Shown in pieces: positions 57,031 through 64,000 of a stretch of DNA of 64,000 bases; the first letter of the stretch is position 1; every line of letters starts with the position of its first letter. The stretch comes from Spongiactinospora sp. TRM90649 (GTDB lineage Bacteria > Actinomycetota > Actinomycetes > Streptosporangiales > Streptosporangiaceae). The notes beneath the pieces were generated by a model. That model saw only the letters and a program-made list of their open reading frames with translations, was not told where the DNA came from and did not search any database. The translations under genes were made by a program, and so were the position numbers. The stretch spans positions 62,001-126,000 of the forward strand of contig NZ_JARLTC010000015.1 of NCBI RefSeq assembly GCF_029382225.1, in the 5' to 3' direction.

Positions 57031-57748
57031 CACCGTCGCCTCTGGTTCGCTGGCGCTGGCGCTGCCGATCGCGCTGGCGGCGGGGCTGGTGTCGTTCCTG
57101 TCGCCGTGCGTGCTGCCACTGGTCCCCGGCTACCTCTCCTATGTCACGGGGATGAGCGGGGAAGACCCCCGGCGCTGGCGGCTGCTGCTCGGCAGCGGGC
57201 TGTTCGTGCTGGGCTTCGCGGCCGTGTTCGTCGCGGGCGGGGCGCTCGCCGGCAGCGTCGGCGGGGCGCTGCTGGGCAACGCCGAGATCATCACCAGGGT
57301 GCTCGGCGTGCTGACCGTGGTGCTGGGCCTGGCCTTCCTGGGGCTGATCCCCGGGTTGCAGCGCGACGTGCGCATCCACCGGCTCCCCAACGCCGGGCTC
57401 GCGGGCGCGCCGCTGCTCGGGGTGGTGTTCGGGCTCGGCTGGACCCCTTGCATCGGGCCGACGCTCGCCGTGGTGCTCACACTCGGCCTGGAACAGGGCA
57501 GCGCCGGGCGCGGGGCGCTGCTGGCCTTCGCCTACGCGCTCGGGCTCGGCGTGCCGTTCGTGGCCGCCGGGCTGGCCTACCGCAAGGTGCTGCACGCCCT
57601 TCCGGCGGTGCGCCGCCACTCGCGCCTCATCACCCGCATCGGCGGCGGGATGCTGGTGGCCGTCGGCGTCCTGCTGGTCACCGGGCTGTGGGGCGACCTC
57701 GTGATGACCATGCAGGGCTGGATCGGCTCCTTCCAGCCGGTGATCTGA
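57011..57748 (+). CDS. ccdA: CcdA-type cytochrome c biogenesis membrane protein
   Basis: The 245-residue protein has six membrane helices. The two redox Cys lie in FLSPCVLPLVPGYLSYVTG (helix 1) and GLGWTPCIGPTLAVVL (helix 4). CcdA carries reducing power from cytoplasmic thioredoxin to ResA. Confidence 0.94.
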
Positions 57749-57761
57749 TGACGGGTGTTCG

Positions 57762-59405
57762 ATGAAGCCGACCGACGACACGACGACGAGGGTCGCCGAG
57801 GGCGAATCCGCCACAGAGGCGACCACCGCGCGACCGGCCGGAAAGCCGCCCGCCGCCAAGGGGCTGGGCGTGCTGGGCTGGCTGCGCTGGTTCTGGCGCA
57901 CGCTCACCGCCATGCGGACCGCGCTCATCCTGCTCTTCCTGTTCGCGCTCGGCTCGGTGCCCGGCTCGCTGTTCCCGCAGACCGGCGTGTCGCCCGCCGC
58001 GGTCGCCCGCTACTTCGAGGAAGACCCCGTCCTGGCCGAGTGGCTCGACCGGTTCTGGCTCTTCGACGTCTTCCAGGCGCCCTGGTTCGCCGCGATCTAC
58101 CTGCTGCTGTTCGTCTCGCTGGTCGGCTGCATCCTCCCGCGCACCCGGGTCTACCTGCGCGAACTGCGGCGCGAGCCGCCCGCCGCGCCGCGCAACCTGA
58201 GCCGGCTCCCGCACAGCGGGAGCTTCGAGACCGACGCCGAGACCGATTCCAAGACCGAGGCGGCCACCACCGTCGAGGAGGTCGCCGCCACGCTGCGCCG
58301 CAGGCGCTTCCGGGTGGTCACCGGCCCCGGCTGGGTGGCCGGCGAGAAGGGCTACCTGCGCGAGGCGGGCAACCTGCTCTTCCACACCTCGCTGGTCGGC
58401 CTGCTGATCGCGGTGGGCGTCGGCGCGCTGTACGGCTACCGCGGCAACGTGATCATCATCGAGGGCAACGGCTTCGCCAACACGGTGGCCGCCTACGACC
58501 GCTACATCCCGGGCAGCCAGGTCTCGGCCGAGTCGCTTGAGCCGTTCTCCTTCCGGCTCGACGACTTCAAGGTCGACTACCAGATCTCGGGCGACCGTCC
58601 CGGCCAGGTGCTCGACTACACGGGCCGGTTGAAGGTCAACGACTCGCCCACGGCCCCCGAGCGCGACTACACCCTCAAGGTCAACCACCCCCTTGAGGTC
58701 AACGGCACGCAGACCTATCTGATCGACCACGGCTACGCGCCGACCTTCACCGTCACCGACGGCAAAGGCGACGTCGCGTTCGAGGGACCGGTCGTGTGCC
58801 TGCCGCAGAACAACAGGAACTTCGCCTCCGAGTGCACGATCAAGGTGCCCGACGCCAAGCCGGAGCAGCTCGGCCTGGCCATCCGGTTCCTGCCGACCGC
58901 CGTGCAGTTGCAGGACGGCTCCTGGGACTCCACCTTTCCCAGTGCGATCAACCCGATCGTCCAGGTCACCGCCTTCGCCGGTGACCTCGGCCTGCGGACG
59001 GGGGTGCCGCAGTCGGTCTACCTGTTCGACCAGGAGCGGCTGAAGAAGATGAAGCGCCTGGTCATGATGTCCGACCCGGTCGAGCTGGGCAAGAGCCTGG
59101 ACCTCCCGGGCGGCTACGGCAAGGTGACCTTCACCGGGGTCAAGGAGTGGGCGGCGCTGCAGATCGCCTACGACCCCGGCAGACTGCCCGCCCTCCTCTC
59201 CTCCGTCGGCGCGGTGCTCGGCATCGTGCTGTCCCTGCTGATCCGGCGCCGCCGAGTGTGGGTCAGGGTCACCGAACGGGAAGACGGCGGCAAGCTCGTC
59301 CAGGCGGGCGGCCTGACCCGCACGGAGAGCGCCGACGGCGGCTTCGCCGACGAGTTCGCCGACATCGTCGCCGCGCTGAAGGGGCGTTCCGATGACGCCC
59401 GCTGA
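57762..59405 (+). CDS. resB: ResB-family cytochrome c biogenesis protein
   Basis: The 547-residue membrane protein has N-terminal helices (ALILLFLFALGSVPGSLFPQ, then an additional pair near 115 and 205), a large extracytoplasmic domain (about 230-470) and a C-terminal helix. Typical ResB blocks are LVGCILPR and REAGNLLFHTSLVGLL. ResB and CcsA form the heme-handling synthetase of System II. The gene follows ccdA by 13 bp. Confidence 0.93.
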   Translation: MKPTDDTTTRVAEGESATEATTARPAGKPPAAKGLGVLGWLRWFWRTLTAMRTALILLFLFALGSVPGSLFPQTGVSPAAVARYFEEDPVLAEWLDRFWLFDVFQAPWFAAIYLLLFVSLVGCILPRTRVYLRELRREPPAAPRNLSRLPHSGSFETDAETDSKTEAATTVEEVAATLRRRRFRVVTGPGWVAGEKGYLREAGNLLFHTSLVGLLIAVGVGALYGYRGNVIIIEGNGFANTVAAYDRYIPGSQVSAESLEPFSFRLDDFKVDYQISGDRPGQVLDYTGRLKVNDSPTAPERDYTLKVNHPLEVNGTQTYLIDHGYAPTFTVTDGKGDVAFEGPVVCLPQNNRNFASECTIKVPDAKPEQLGLAIRFLPTAVQLQDGSWDSTFPSAINPIVQVTAFAGDLGLRTGVPQSVYLFDQERLKKMKRLVMMSDPVELGKSLDLPGGYGKVTFTGVKEWAALQIAYDPGRLPALLSSVGAVLGIVLSLLIRRRRVWVRVTEREDGGKLVQAGGLTRTESADGGFADEFADIVAALKGRSDDAR

Positions 59406-59449
59406 GCGGCCCGCGCCACCATTTCAAGTCACACCACTCGGAGGTGAAC

Positions 59450-60418
59450 ATGCCCGCTGAGGTCGACACCGGTCTCGCCACGCTGAGCGACTCGCTCGCG
59501 CTGGCGACCGTCGTGCTCTACGTCTTCGCCATGATCGGATACGCGCTGCACCTGGGGTTCGGCCGCCGCGCGGCGCGCGCCCCGCAGGCGGTGCGCGAGC
59601 CCGCCCTGGCCGCGGTCGGGGCGCCCACATCGCCGGACGCCCCTCCGGCCGATACGCCCGAGACCCCGGAGCGCCCCGTCCCCGCATGGCCGGAACGAGC
59701 CGCAGGGATCGCGCTGGCGCTGACCTGGCTCGGCTGCGCAGCCAACCTGGTCTGCCTGGTCACCAGGGGCCTGGCGGTCGACCGCTGGCCGTGGGCGAAC
59801 ATGTACGAGTTCGTGGTCGCCATCTGCCTGGCCGCGGTGACCGCGTTCCTGGTGATGCGGCACCGTTTCCCGCAACTGACGTTCCTCGGCGCGTTCGTCA
59901 GCCTCGCCGCCGCGCTGACCCTGGGCTTCGCGGTGCGCACCCTGCATGTGGAGGCCGGGCCGGTGCAGCCCGCGCTGAACTCCTACTGGGTGGCCATCCA
60001 CGTGAGCGCCGCCATCATCGCCAGCGGGCTGTTCATCGTGGGCGGGATCGCGTCGATCATCTACCTGATCCGCAACGACGCCCGCGCCTCGCGCCTGCCG
60101 TCGAAGGCCGACCTGGAGCGCGTCGCGCACCGGATGGTCGTCATCGCCTTCCCGATCTGGACCTTCGCCGTGATCGCCGGAGCCCTGTGGGCGGACAAGG
60201 CGTGGGGCCGCTACTGGGGCTGGGACCCCAAGGAGATCTGGGCCTTCATCACCTGGGTGGGCTACGCGGCCTACCTGCACGCCCGCGCGACGGCCGGATG
60301 GCGCGGCCGGGCCGCGGTGATCATCGGCCTGGTGGCCTTCGCGTCACTCTTGTTCAACCTGGTGGGTGTGAACATGTTCCTCGGTGGTCTGCACTCCTAC
60401 GCCGATATCCCCGGCTAG
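59450..60418 (+). CDS. ccsB: CcsA/CcsB-type cytochrome c synthase subunit
   Basis: The 322-residue protein has eight or so helices. The WWD-type heme-binding motif appears as WGRYWGWDPKEIWAFITW near residue 258. Conserved His residues flank it (HVSAAIIASGLFIVGG). The ATG at 59450 has GGAGG upstream. It is the last gene of the ResA-CcdA-ResB-CcsA operon. Confidence 0.94.
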   Translation: MPAEVDTGLATLSDSLALATVVLYVFAMIGYALHLGFGRRAARAPQAVREPALAAVGAPTSPDAPPADTPETPERPVPAWPERAAGIALALTWLGCAANLVCLVTRGLAVDRWPWANMYEFVVAICLAAVTAFLVMRHRFPQLTFLGAFVSLAAALTLGFAVRTLHVEAGPVQPALNSYWVAIHVSAAIIASGLFIVGGIASIIYLIRNDARASRLPSKADLERVAHRMVVIAFPIWTFAVIAGALWADKAWGRYWGWDPKEIWAFITWVGYAAYLHARATAGWRGRAAVIIGLVAFASLLFNLVGVNMFLGGLHSYADIPG

Positions 60419-60457
60419 CCCCGGGCTGCCCGGTCGGCCGGGCCCTCGGTCGGCCGG

Positions 60458-60757
60458 TCAGTCGTCGTCGCGCAGGCGACGGTCGAGGTCCTTCAGGAAG
60501 TCGGGGTCGTCGTCGGGCCCGCGAGGAGCCGGAGGGCGCGTGGCATCGCCCGCGCCCCCTGCCGGCGTGTGCGCGGCCTGCGGGCGCGGACGCCCCAGCA
60601 CCAGCCACAGCAGGCCGCCGATGTCGAGCAGCAGCACCACGATGATCACCCAGAGGAACTTGGGCAGGTTCCTGGTCTCCTCGTCGGGGGTCGTGATGAC
60701 GTCGAAGAGGCAGTAGAGCCAGAAGGCGAGCAGGGCCAGGCCGAGAACCATGGGCAT
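60458..60757 (-). CDS. PLDc_N-domain membrane protein
   Basis: The protein has 99 residues if started at the ATG at 60757; longer starts up to 60838 are possible. It has two membrane helices (VLGLALLAFWLYCLFDVI and LPKFLWVIIVVLLLDIGGLLWLVLGRP in parts), the signature of the short phospholipase-D-nuclease N-terminal domain. The cytoplasmic tail is Pro/Asp-rich. Small stand-alone members are common and uncharacterised. Confidence 0.8.
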   Translation of the reverse strand: MPMVLGLALLAFWLYCLFDVITTPDEETRNLPKFLWVIIVVLLLDIGGLLWLVLGRPRPQAAHTPAGGAGDATRPPAPRGPDDDPDFLKDLDRRLRDDD

Positions 60758-60908
60758 GCCCGCACTGTAAGCCATCCTGGAGACCGCCGCGTCCATCGCG
60801 CCGGGTCCGGAATCGCATCCGCTGAACTGTGCGGACATAACGGATGACGCACGAAGATCTGCGTCGTACCTTGGATGCGCGAACCGTGGGGCATGACGAA
60901 GGGGCGCG

Positions 60909-61898
60909 ATGGCGCAGTCGGGCGAGAAGGGGCGGCATCGGCGGGGCAGCCGCTGGTGGCAGCGCGGGCCGAACGTCTCGCCGTACCGTGGTGGGTCGGT
61001 GCGCGAGGGCGGCGGCGAGGGACCGCGGGACCGTCAGGAGACCGGGCGTGAGCGCGGCGATCCGAGGGGCGTGCCGCGTGCCGTCCCGGTCGAGTTCATG
61101 GACGACATCCCGAGCGCGTTCGGGCCCTTCCGGCGTGAGGTGCCCCGCGAGGCCCCCGCCGAGACGGAGCACCTCACGGGCAGGCCGCGCACGGTCGCGG
61201 CCTCGGTGGTCGACCGGCCGCAGTACACCTGGCGCGACTTCGAGCTGGACGACGAGCAGCCGCGGGCGCAGCCGAACGCGCCCGACCACCCCGGCGTGGG
61301 AGACGGCCTGCGGCACTGTGGGCGGCTTGAGGAGATCCTGCACCGCCAGTGGGACTCCTGGCAGGGCCCGCCCTCCCCGGAGGCGGTACGGGCCGTTGAG
61401 AGCCTCGCACGGCTGCCCGAGCGGCTGAAGTCCCTGCTCGCAGAAGGGCTCGACGGGATCTACGTCGGGCCGGGCGGCGTGCCCGACCTCGACGACATGG
61501 GCTACCTGCGCGGCGCGCCCCTGCCGTCCGGCCGCGCCACCTGGGACATCTGCGCGGGCGCGTACGGCGACCGCAAGATCGTCGTGGGCGACCGGCCGTC
61601 ACCGACCCCCGACGTGATGATGCACGAGGTGGGTCACGCACTCGACGACGTCGACTCCCGCCCGGGCGACTGGGTCTCCGACAGTCCCGAGTTCGTCGCC
61701 CTCTACGAGGCGTGCGAGCCACTGCTCGCCTCCGGCTTCCACCGGCAGCCGGCCGGCCTGGGCCGCAAGGAGTTCTTCGCCGACGCCTTCGCCGCCATCG
61801 CCTCACGCCAGCGCCCCGCACTGGTGGACATGCTCGGCGGAGACACCCGGATGGCACTCAACGTCATGTTGTTCTTCAACCGGCGCTACGGAATCTAG
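60909..61898 (+). CDS. ATLF-like zinc metalloprotease domain protein
   Basis: The 329-residue protein has a disordered Arg/Gly/Pro-rich N-terminal third. The C-terminal domain holds a zinc-protease motif MMHEVGHALDDV (HExxH near residue 240) and a downstream KEFFADAFAAI with the third ligand Glu. This layout resembles the anthrax lethal-factor/Pro-Pro-endopeptidase (ATLF) fold. There is no signal peptide, so it is cytoplasmic or exported by an unconventional route. Substrate unknown. It is convergent with the tnpB relic. Confidence 0.75.
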   Translation: MAQSGEKGRHRRGSRWWQRGPNVSPYRGGSVREGGGEGPRDRQETGRERGDPRGVPRAVPVEFMDDIPSAFGPFRREVPREAPAETEHLTGRPRTVAASVVDRPQYTWRDFELDDEQPRAQPNAPDHPGVGDGLRHCGRLEEILHRQWDSWQGPPSPEAVRAVESLARLPERLKSLLAEGLDGIYVGPGGVPDLDDMGYLRGAPLPSGRATWDICAGAYGDRKIVVGDRPSPTPDVMMHEVGHALDDVDSRPGDWVSDSPEFVALYEACEPLLASGFHRQPAGLGRKEFFADAFAAIASRQRPALVDMLGGDTRMALNVMLFFNRRYGI

Positions 61899-61931
61899 GG
61901 CATGTAAGGCGTGGAAAGGTCGCGATCTTGA

Positions 61932-61980
61932 CTTTCTCCCCACGGCTGAAGCCAGGGAACTCCAACCCTCGCGGGTTGGG
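61932..61980 (-). mobile_element. right end and putative omega-RNA scaffold of an IS200/IS605-type element
   Basis: Read on the minus strand, CCAACCC-N4-GGGTTGG (61962-61979 region), then a GGC-TGAA-GCC hairpin and GGGGAGAAAG lie just downstream of the tnpB relic. These are the features of the IS605-type right end, where the guide RNA scaffold is encoded. Confidence 0.6.
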
Positions 61981-62050
61981 CTTCCTGCTTCACCGCCGGT
62001 CGCCTGCCGGGTCTGCGCCCTTGAGGTCTTACACCGGCTCCACAGGCGTT

Positions 62051-62470
62051 TCAGCTCTCCGCCCGCCCGGCGGGCCAGGACGCGTCGGAGACGGCGCGGG
62101 CCGGCGAGCGGTTGCGGACCATGTCGCGCACGGCAAGGTCTTCCACGGCGATCACTTGGTTGTCGCGAACAAGCCGTGTGGTGACCTTGTGCAGATGATC
62201 CCGCCTGCGGTCGGCGATCCGCGCGCACACCCTGGCGGCCTTGAGGCGTGCCTTGGCCCGGTTGGCGCCGCCCTTGGCCTTACGGGCGAGCGCCCGCTGG
62301 GCTTTGGCCAGCTTGCGCCGGTCATGGTGTTCGTGGCGGGGGTTGAGGATCTTCTCTCCGGTGGACGACACCTCGGACAGGAATCCGAACTCGCCGCCGC
62401 GTTTCCACCCGGTGACCATGGCGGAGGACTCCGCGTAGGCCCGCTTCACGGTCTGCGCCACGCCTGGCAT
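62051..62470 (-). pseudogene. truncated TnpB (IS200/IS605 OrfB)
   Basis: A 139-residue fragment has the conserved central TnpB blocks: GGEFGFLSEVSSTGEKILNP, RRKLAKAQRALARKAKGGAN, a Lys/Arg-rich helix, then RDNQVIAVEDLAVRDMVRNR (holding the RuvC-type Glu in the VEDL block). After SPARAVSDASW the reading breaks away into PAGRAES and stops, losing the zinc-finger and last RuvC Asp. The N-terminal third is also absent. It is therefore a dead RNA-guided nuclease gene. Confidence 0.85.
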
Positions 62471-62528
62471 CGTATCGCGCGATCGGCGGAGACTCGTGCG
62501 AGTGTTCGATTTGCGGCGCTGTGCCGCG

Positions 62529-62563
62529 CTTTCTCCCCATGCCTGCAGGCGGGGGTCTCCACG
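62529..62563 (-). mobile_element. second right-end-like sequence of the IS605 type
   Basis: CTTTCTCCCCA at 62529-62539 is repeated exactly at 61932-61942. Here it is followed by a GCCTGCAGGC hairpin and GGGGGTCTCC, so it looks like another element end, just ahead of the following gene. Confidence 0.5.
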
Positions 62564-62577
62564 CTCAAGGAGATTCG

Positions 62578-62817
62578 ATGAACGTCATCCGGCTCGCGGA
62601 CGGGACCCTGCGCGTACCGCAAAGCCTGGCAAGCGATGACGGTCGCCTGATCGGCAACGCTTACGTCGATCTGTCACCCGGCGACCCCGAGTACGACCGA
62701 TGGCTGCCCGAGTCGCTGACCGAGGAGGAGTGTGAGGAGCGGCGTCGTCGCTGGCAGGAAGAGAACGACGAGCTGGAACGTGAGTTCCTGGCCTTCAAGG
62801 CCGAGCAGGAGCGCTGA
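62578..62817 (+). CDS. small acidic protein
   Basis: The protein has 79 residues from the ATG at 62578, with AAGGAG upstream. An N-terminal beta-rich part (MNVIRLADGTLRVPQSLASD) is followed by a charged helix (EECEERRRRWQEENDELERE) likely to coil. No family is recognised. It starts 15 bp after the IS end, so its original promoter may have been displaced. Confidence 0.6.
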   Translation: MNVIRLADGTLRVPQSLASDDGRLIGNAYVDLSPGDPEYDRWLPESLTEEECEERRRRWQEENDELEREFLAFKAEQER

Positions 62818-62957
62818 CCGCGTCTCCTGGGCTTCCTGGGCTGCTTGAACTGAATTGGTGGTGCTGTCTGAACGGCCCCCCGAGCCCGTCCATCCGGCAC
62901 GGTGACCCTGCGGCCTCCTGGTGGGTGCGCAGGATCACCGTGGTGACGAATTGATCG

Positions 62958-63197
62958 TCAGACGCGCGGGGACTCACCGCTCGGCCGATCGGCCGTCAGA
63001 ACGTCCTCGCCGCGAAGGAGGGCGTGCACTTCCGATTCACGGAAGCGCCGGTGCCCTCCGGGGGTGCGAATGCTACTGATGCGGCCGGCGGCCGCCCAGC
63101 GCGTCACCGTCTTCGGATCTACCCGGAAGAGGGCGGCAACCTCGCCGGGTGTCAGCAGACGCTCGCTGCTACTCTCCACGATCTCTCCCCCTCGCAT
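62958..63197 (-). CDS. bldC: BldC, MerR-like developmental regulator
   Basis: The protein has 79 residues from the ATG at 63197 (AGGAGG upstream); a GTG at 63179 is an alternative. The core LLTPGEVAALFRVDPKTVTRWAAAGRISSIRTPGGHRRFRE (in parts LLTPGEVAALFRVDPKTVTRW and RTPGGHRRFRESEVHALL) is almost the Streptomyces BldC sequence. BldC binds DNA head-to-tail on direct repeats and controls entry into development. Confidence 0.93.
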   Translation of the reverse strand: MRGGEIVESSSERLLTPGEVAALFRVDPKTVTRWAAAGRISSIRTPGGHRRFRESEVHALLRGEDVLTADRPSGESPRV

Positions 63198-63246
63198 CCC
63201 GCCTCCTGCCAGCGGGCGGACAGGTAACCAGTGTGCCGAGCGAAGC

Positions 63247-63312
63247 CTGTTATATCCGTGCTTTTCTGCAAAGATCACGGGTTGTTATAGGCCGACTGCC
63301 CGATTGTTATAT
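63247..63312. promoter_or_regulatory. AT-rich region with three TGTTATA direct repeats upstream of bldC
   Basis: TGTTATA occurs at 63247, 63282 and 63305 in the same orientation. TATGAT (63310-63315) could be a plus-strand -10, and TATAAC on the minus strand could serve bldC. Direct AT-rich repeats are the type of site BldC binds. Confidence 0.55.
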
Positions 63313-63440
63313 GATAGAGCCTCTTTGGGGCTCTCATGGGTGTTTCTTTACGAAAGGCGGTGTTGGGGAAGACTAGCAGCGCTCGCGGCCGATGCGAAGC
63401 GCTGCGCGGTGTGCGGGAAGCGTGACGTAACCTCGACGCT

Positions 63441-63722
63441 GTGCGTCCCGTACTCGTTTACACAGCTTCCCGGATCGGCCTGTTCCTCGTGGCGTTCGGT
63501 GTGCTCTACCTGACCGGCCTGCGAAGCTGGCCGGTGCTGTTGATCGCCTCGTTCGTGCTGAGCGGACTGGCGAGCTACATCCTGCTCTCCAGACAGCGCG
63601 ACGCGGTGAGCGCGCGCATCACGAGAGAGGGAACATCCCGACCCGCGCATGATACTCCCGACCAAGACGGGTCGTATCACTACCAACCAGTAGACCGCCG
63701 CGATGGGGAAGAAAAGCCTTGA
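63441..63722 (+). CDS. DUF4229 membrane protein
   Basis: The 93-residue protein starts at a GTG. Two helices (ASRIGLFLVAFGVLYLTGL, WPVLLIASFVLSGLASYILL) are followed by the short polar SRQRDAVSARI stretch typical of DUF4229, then a charged tail. Its last 100 bp overlap the convergent beta-propeller-like gene. Role unknown. Confidence 0.8.
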   Translation: MRPVLVYTASRIGLFLVAFGVLYLTGLRSWPVLLIASFVLSGLASYILLSRQRDAVSARITREGTSRPAHDTPDQDGSYHYQPVDRRDGEEKP

Positions 63723-64000
63723 CGCCGACTCCACGATCACGCGTGGGGTTCCAGCGCAACGCCTTACCCGTGCGCGGATGGATCGCGCCGATGCCCGGCC
63801 GTGACACCGCTCCGGCGCCCGCGTCGTCGTGACCTCGGGGGTTGTCGAGCCATCGCTGATGACCCCCGACGTAGATCGCCGCACCGGTGAGCGCGACCGA
63901 ATAGAGCGAGTCTCCGCCGGTGTGATTGACCCACGTGGGTTTGATCGTGTCACCGCGCGAGAAAGTCTCGAATCTCGCGGCGGTGTCGCAGAGTTTCCGC
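63619..64000 (-). CDS. C-terminal part of a beta-propeller-like secreted protein (runs off the window)
   Basis: The open frame covers 126 codons from the window edge. The blocks TGAAIYVGGHQRWLDNP, VSRPGIGAIHPRTGKALRWN and LLVGSDTTRLGREYHARVGM are typical of the last repeats of extracellular beta-propeller proteins common in actinomycetes. The stop is at 63619, inside the DUF4229 gene on the other strand. Confidence 0.75.
   Translation of the reverse strand, partial: RKLCDTAARFETFSRGDTIKPTWVNHTGGDSLYSVALTGAAIYVGGHQRWLDNPRGHDDAGAGAVSRPGIGAIHPRTGKALRWNPTRDRGVGVKAFLPHRGGLLVGSDTTRLGREYHARVGMFPLS

Overview
The window is high-GC actinobacterial DNA, with third codon positions close to saturated for G/C. 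Its gene content fits a morphologically complex actinomycete, most likely a Streptosporangiaceae-type organism. Supporting evidence is a sigma-BldN homologue with its anti-sigma, a BldC homologue, XRE/DUF397 cassettes, HspR-controlled chaperones and a Rex-heme operon. From 20 to 60 kb the gene order follows the conserved actinobacterial block known from Mycobacterium tuberculosis Rv0497-Rv0529 and from the bldN-hem region of Streptomyces coelicolor. The genus is inferred, not shown.

Layout. 0-3.3 kb (minus strand): a response-regulator/flavoprotein-reductase fusion, a DUF2231-Rieske protein and an HD-domain hydrolase. 3.4-6.7 kb: an accessory patch with two conjugative-element-like genes, an XRE-DUF5753/DUF397 pair and a DUF6082-like gene carrying a DUF397 relic. 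6.8-12.6 kb: katA with furA, a CapA lipoprotein, a TetR regulator and small or secreted proteins. 12.7-19.6 kb: a five-gene heat-shock operon dnaK-grpE-dnaJ-hspR-clpB, with two HAIR operators around a good promoter. 19.7-25.4 kb: a lipoprotein, proline dehydrogenase, proC and a MacB-type efflux ABC system. 25.4-31.5 kb: a TPR-LuxR regulator, a two-component system, an AcuC-like deacetylase and a conserved phosphatase-like gene.

31.8-39.2 kb: a BldC-like HTH protein, a 32-residue Lys/Arg-rich peptide, an epimerase, an acyltransferase and a HAD phosphatase, then a BldN-type sigma factor with a DUF5667 (RsbN-like) protein, divergent from a seven-helix membrane protein with an ABM-like C-terminal domain. 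39.2-46.1 kb is the second accessory patch: a diverged direct repeat flanks an N-terminally short methyltransferase, followed by an RidA / SRPBCC-ArsR / VOC cluster with palindromic operators. Next come a frameshifted HTH-TPR regulator overlapping a membrane-anchored TIR-like protein, and an RDD protein.

46.2-60.4 kb: glutaredoxin, rex (with a near-perfect Rex operator) and hemA-hemC-hemD-hemB, a prim-pol-like protein, hemL, a LysR regulator, a phosphatase and a System II cytochrome c maturation operon (ResA-like, CcdA, ResB, CcsA). Heme synthesis under redox control therefore sits beside heme attachment to cytochromes. 60.4-64 kb: a PLDc_N membrane protein, an ATLF-like metalloprotease, a decayed IS200/IS605 tnpB with right-end structures, BldC with AT-rich direct repeats, a DUF4229 protein and the C-terminus of a beta-propeller-like protein. 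I saw no tRNA, rRNA, CRISPR array or replication origin.
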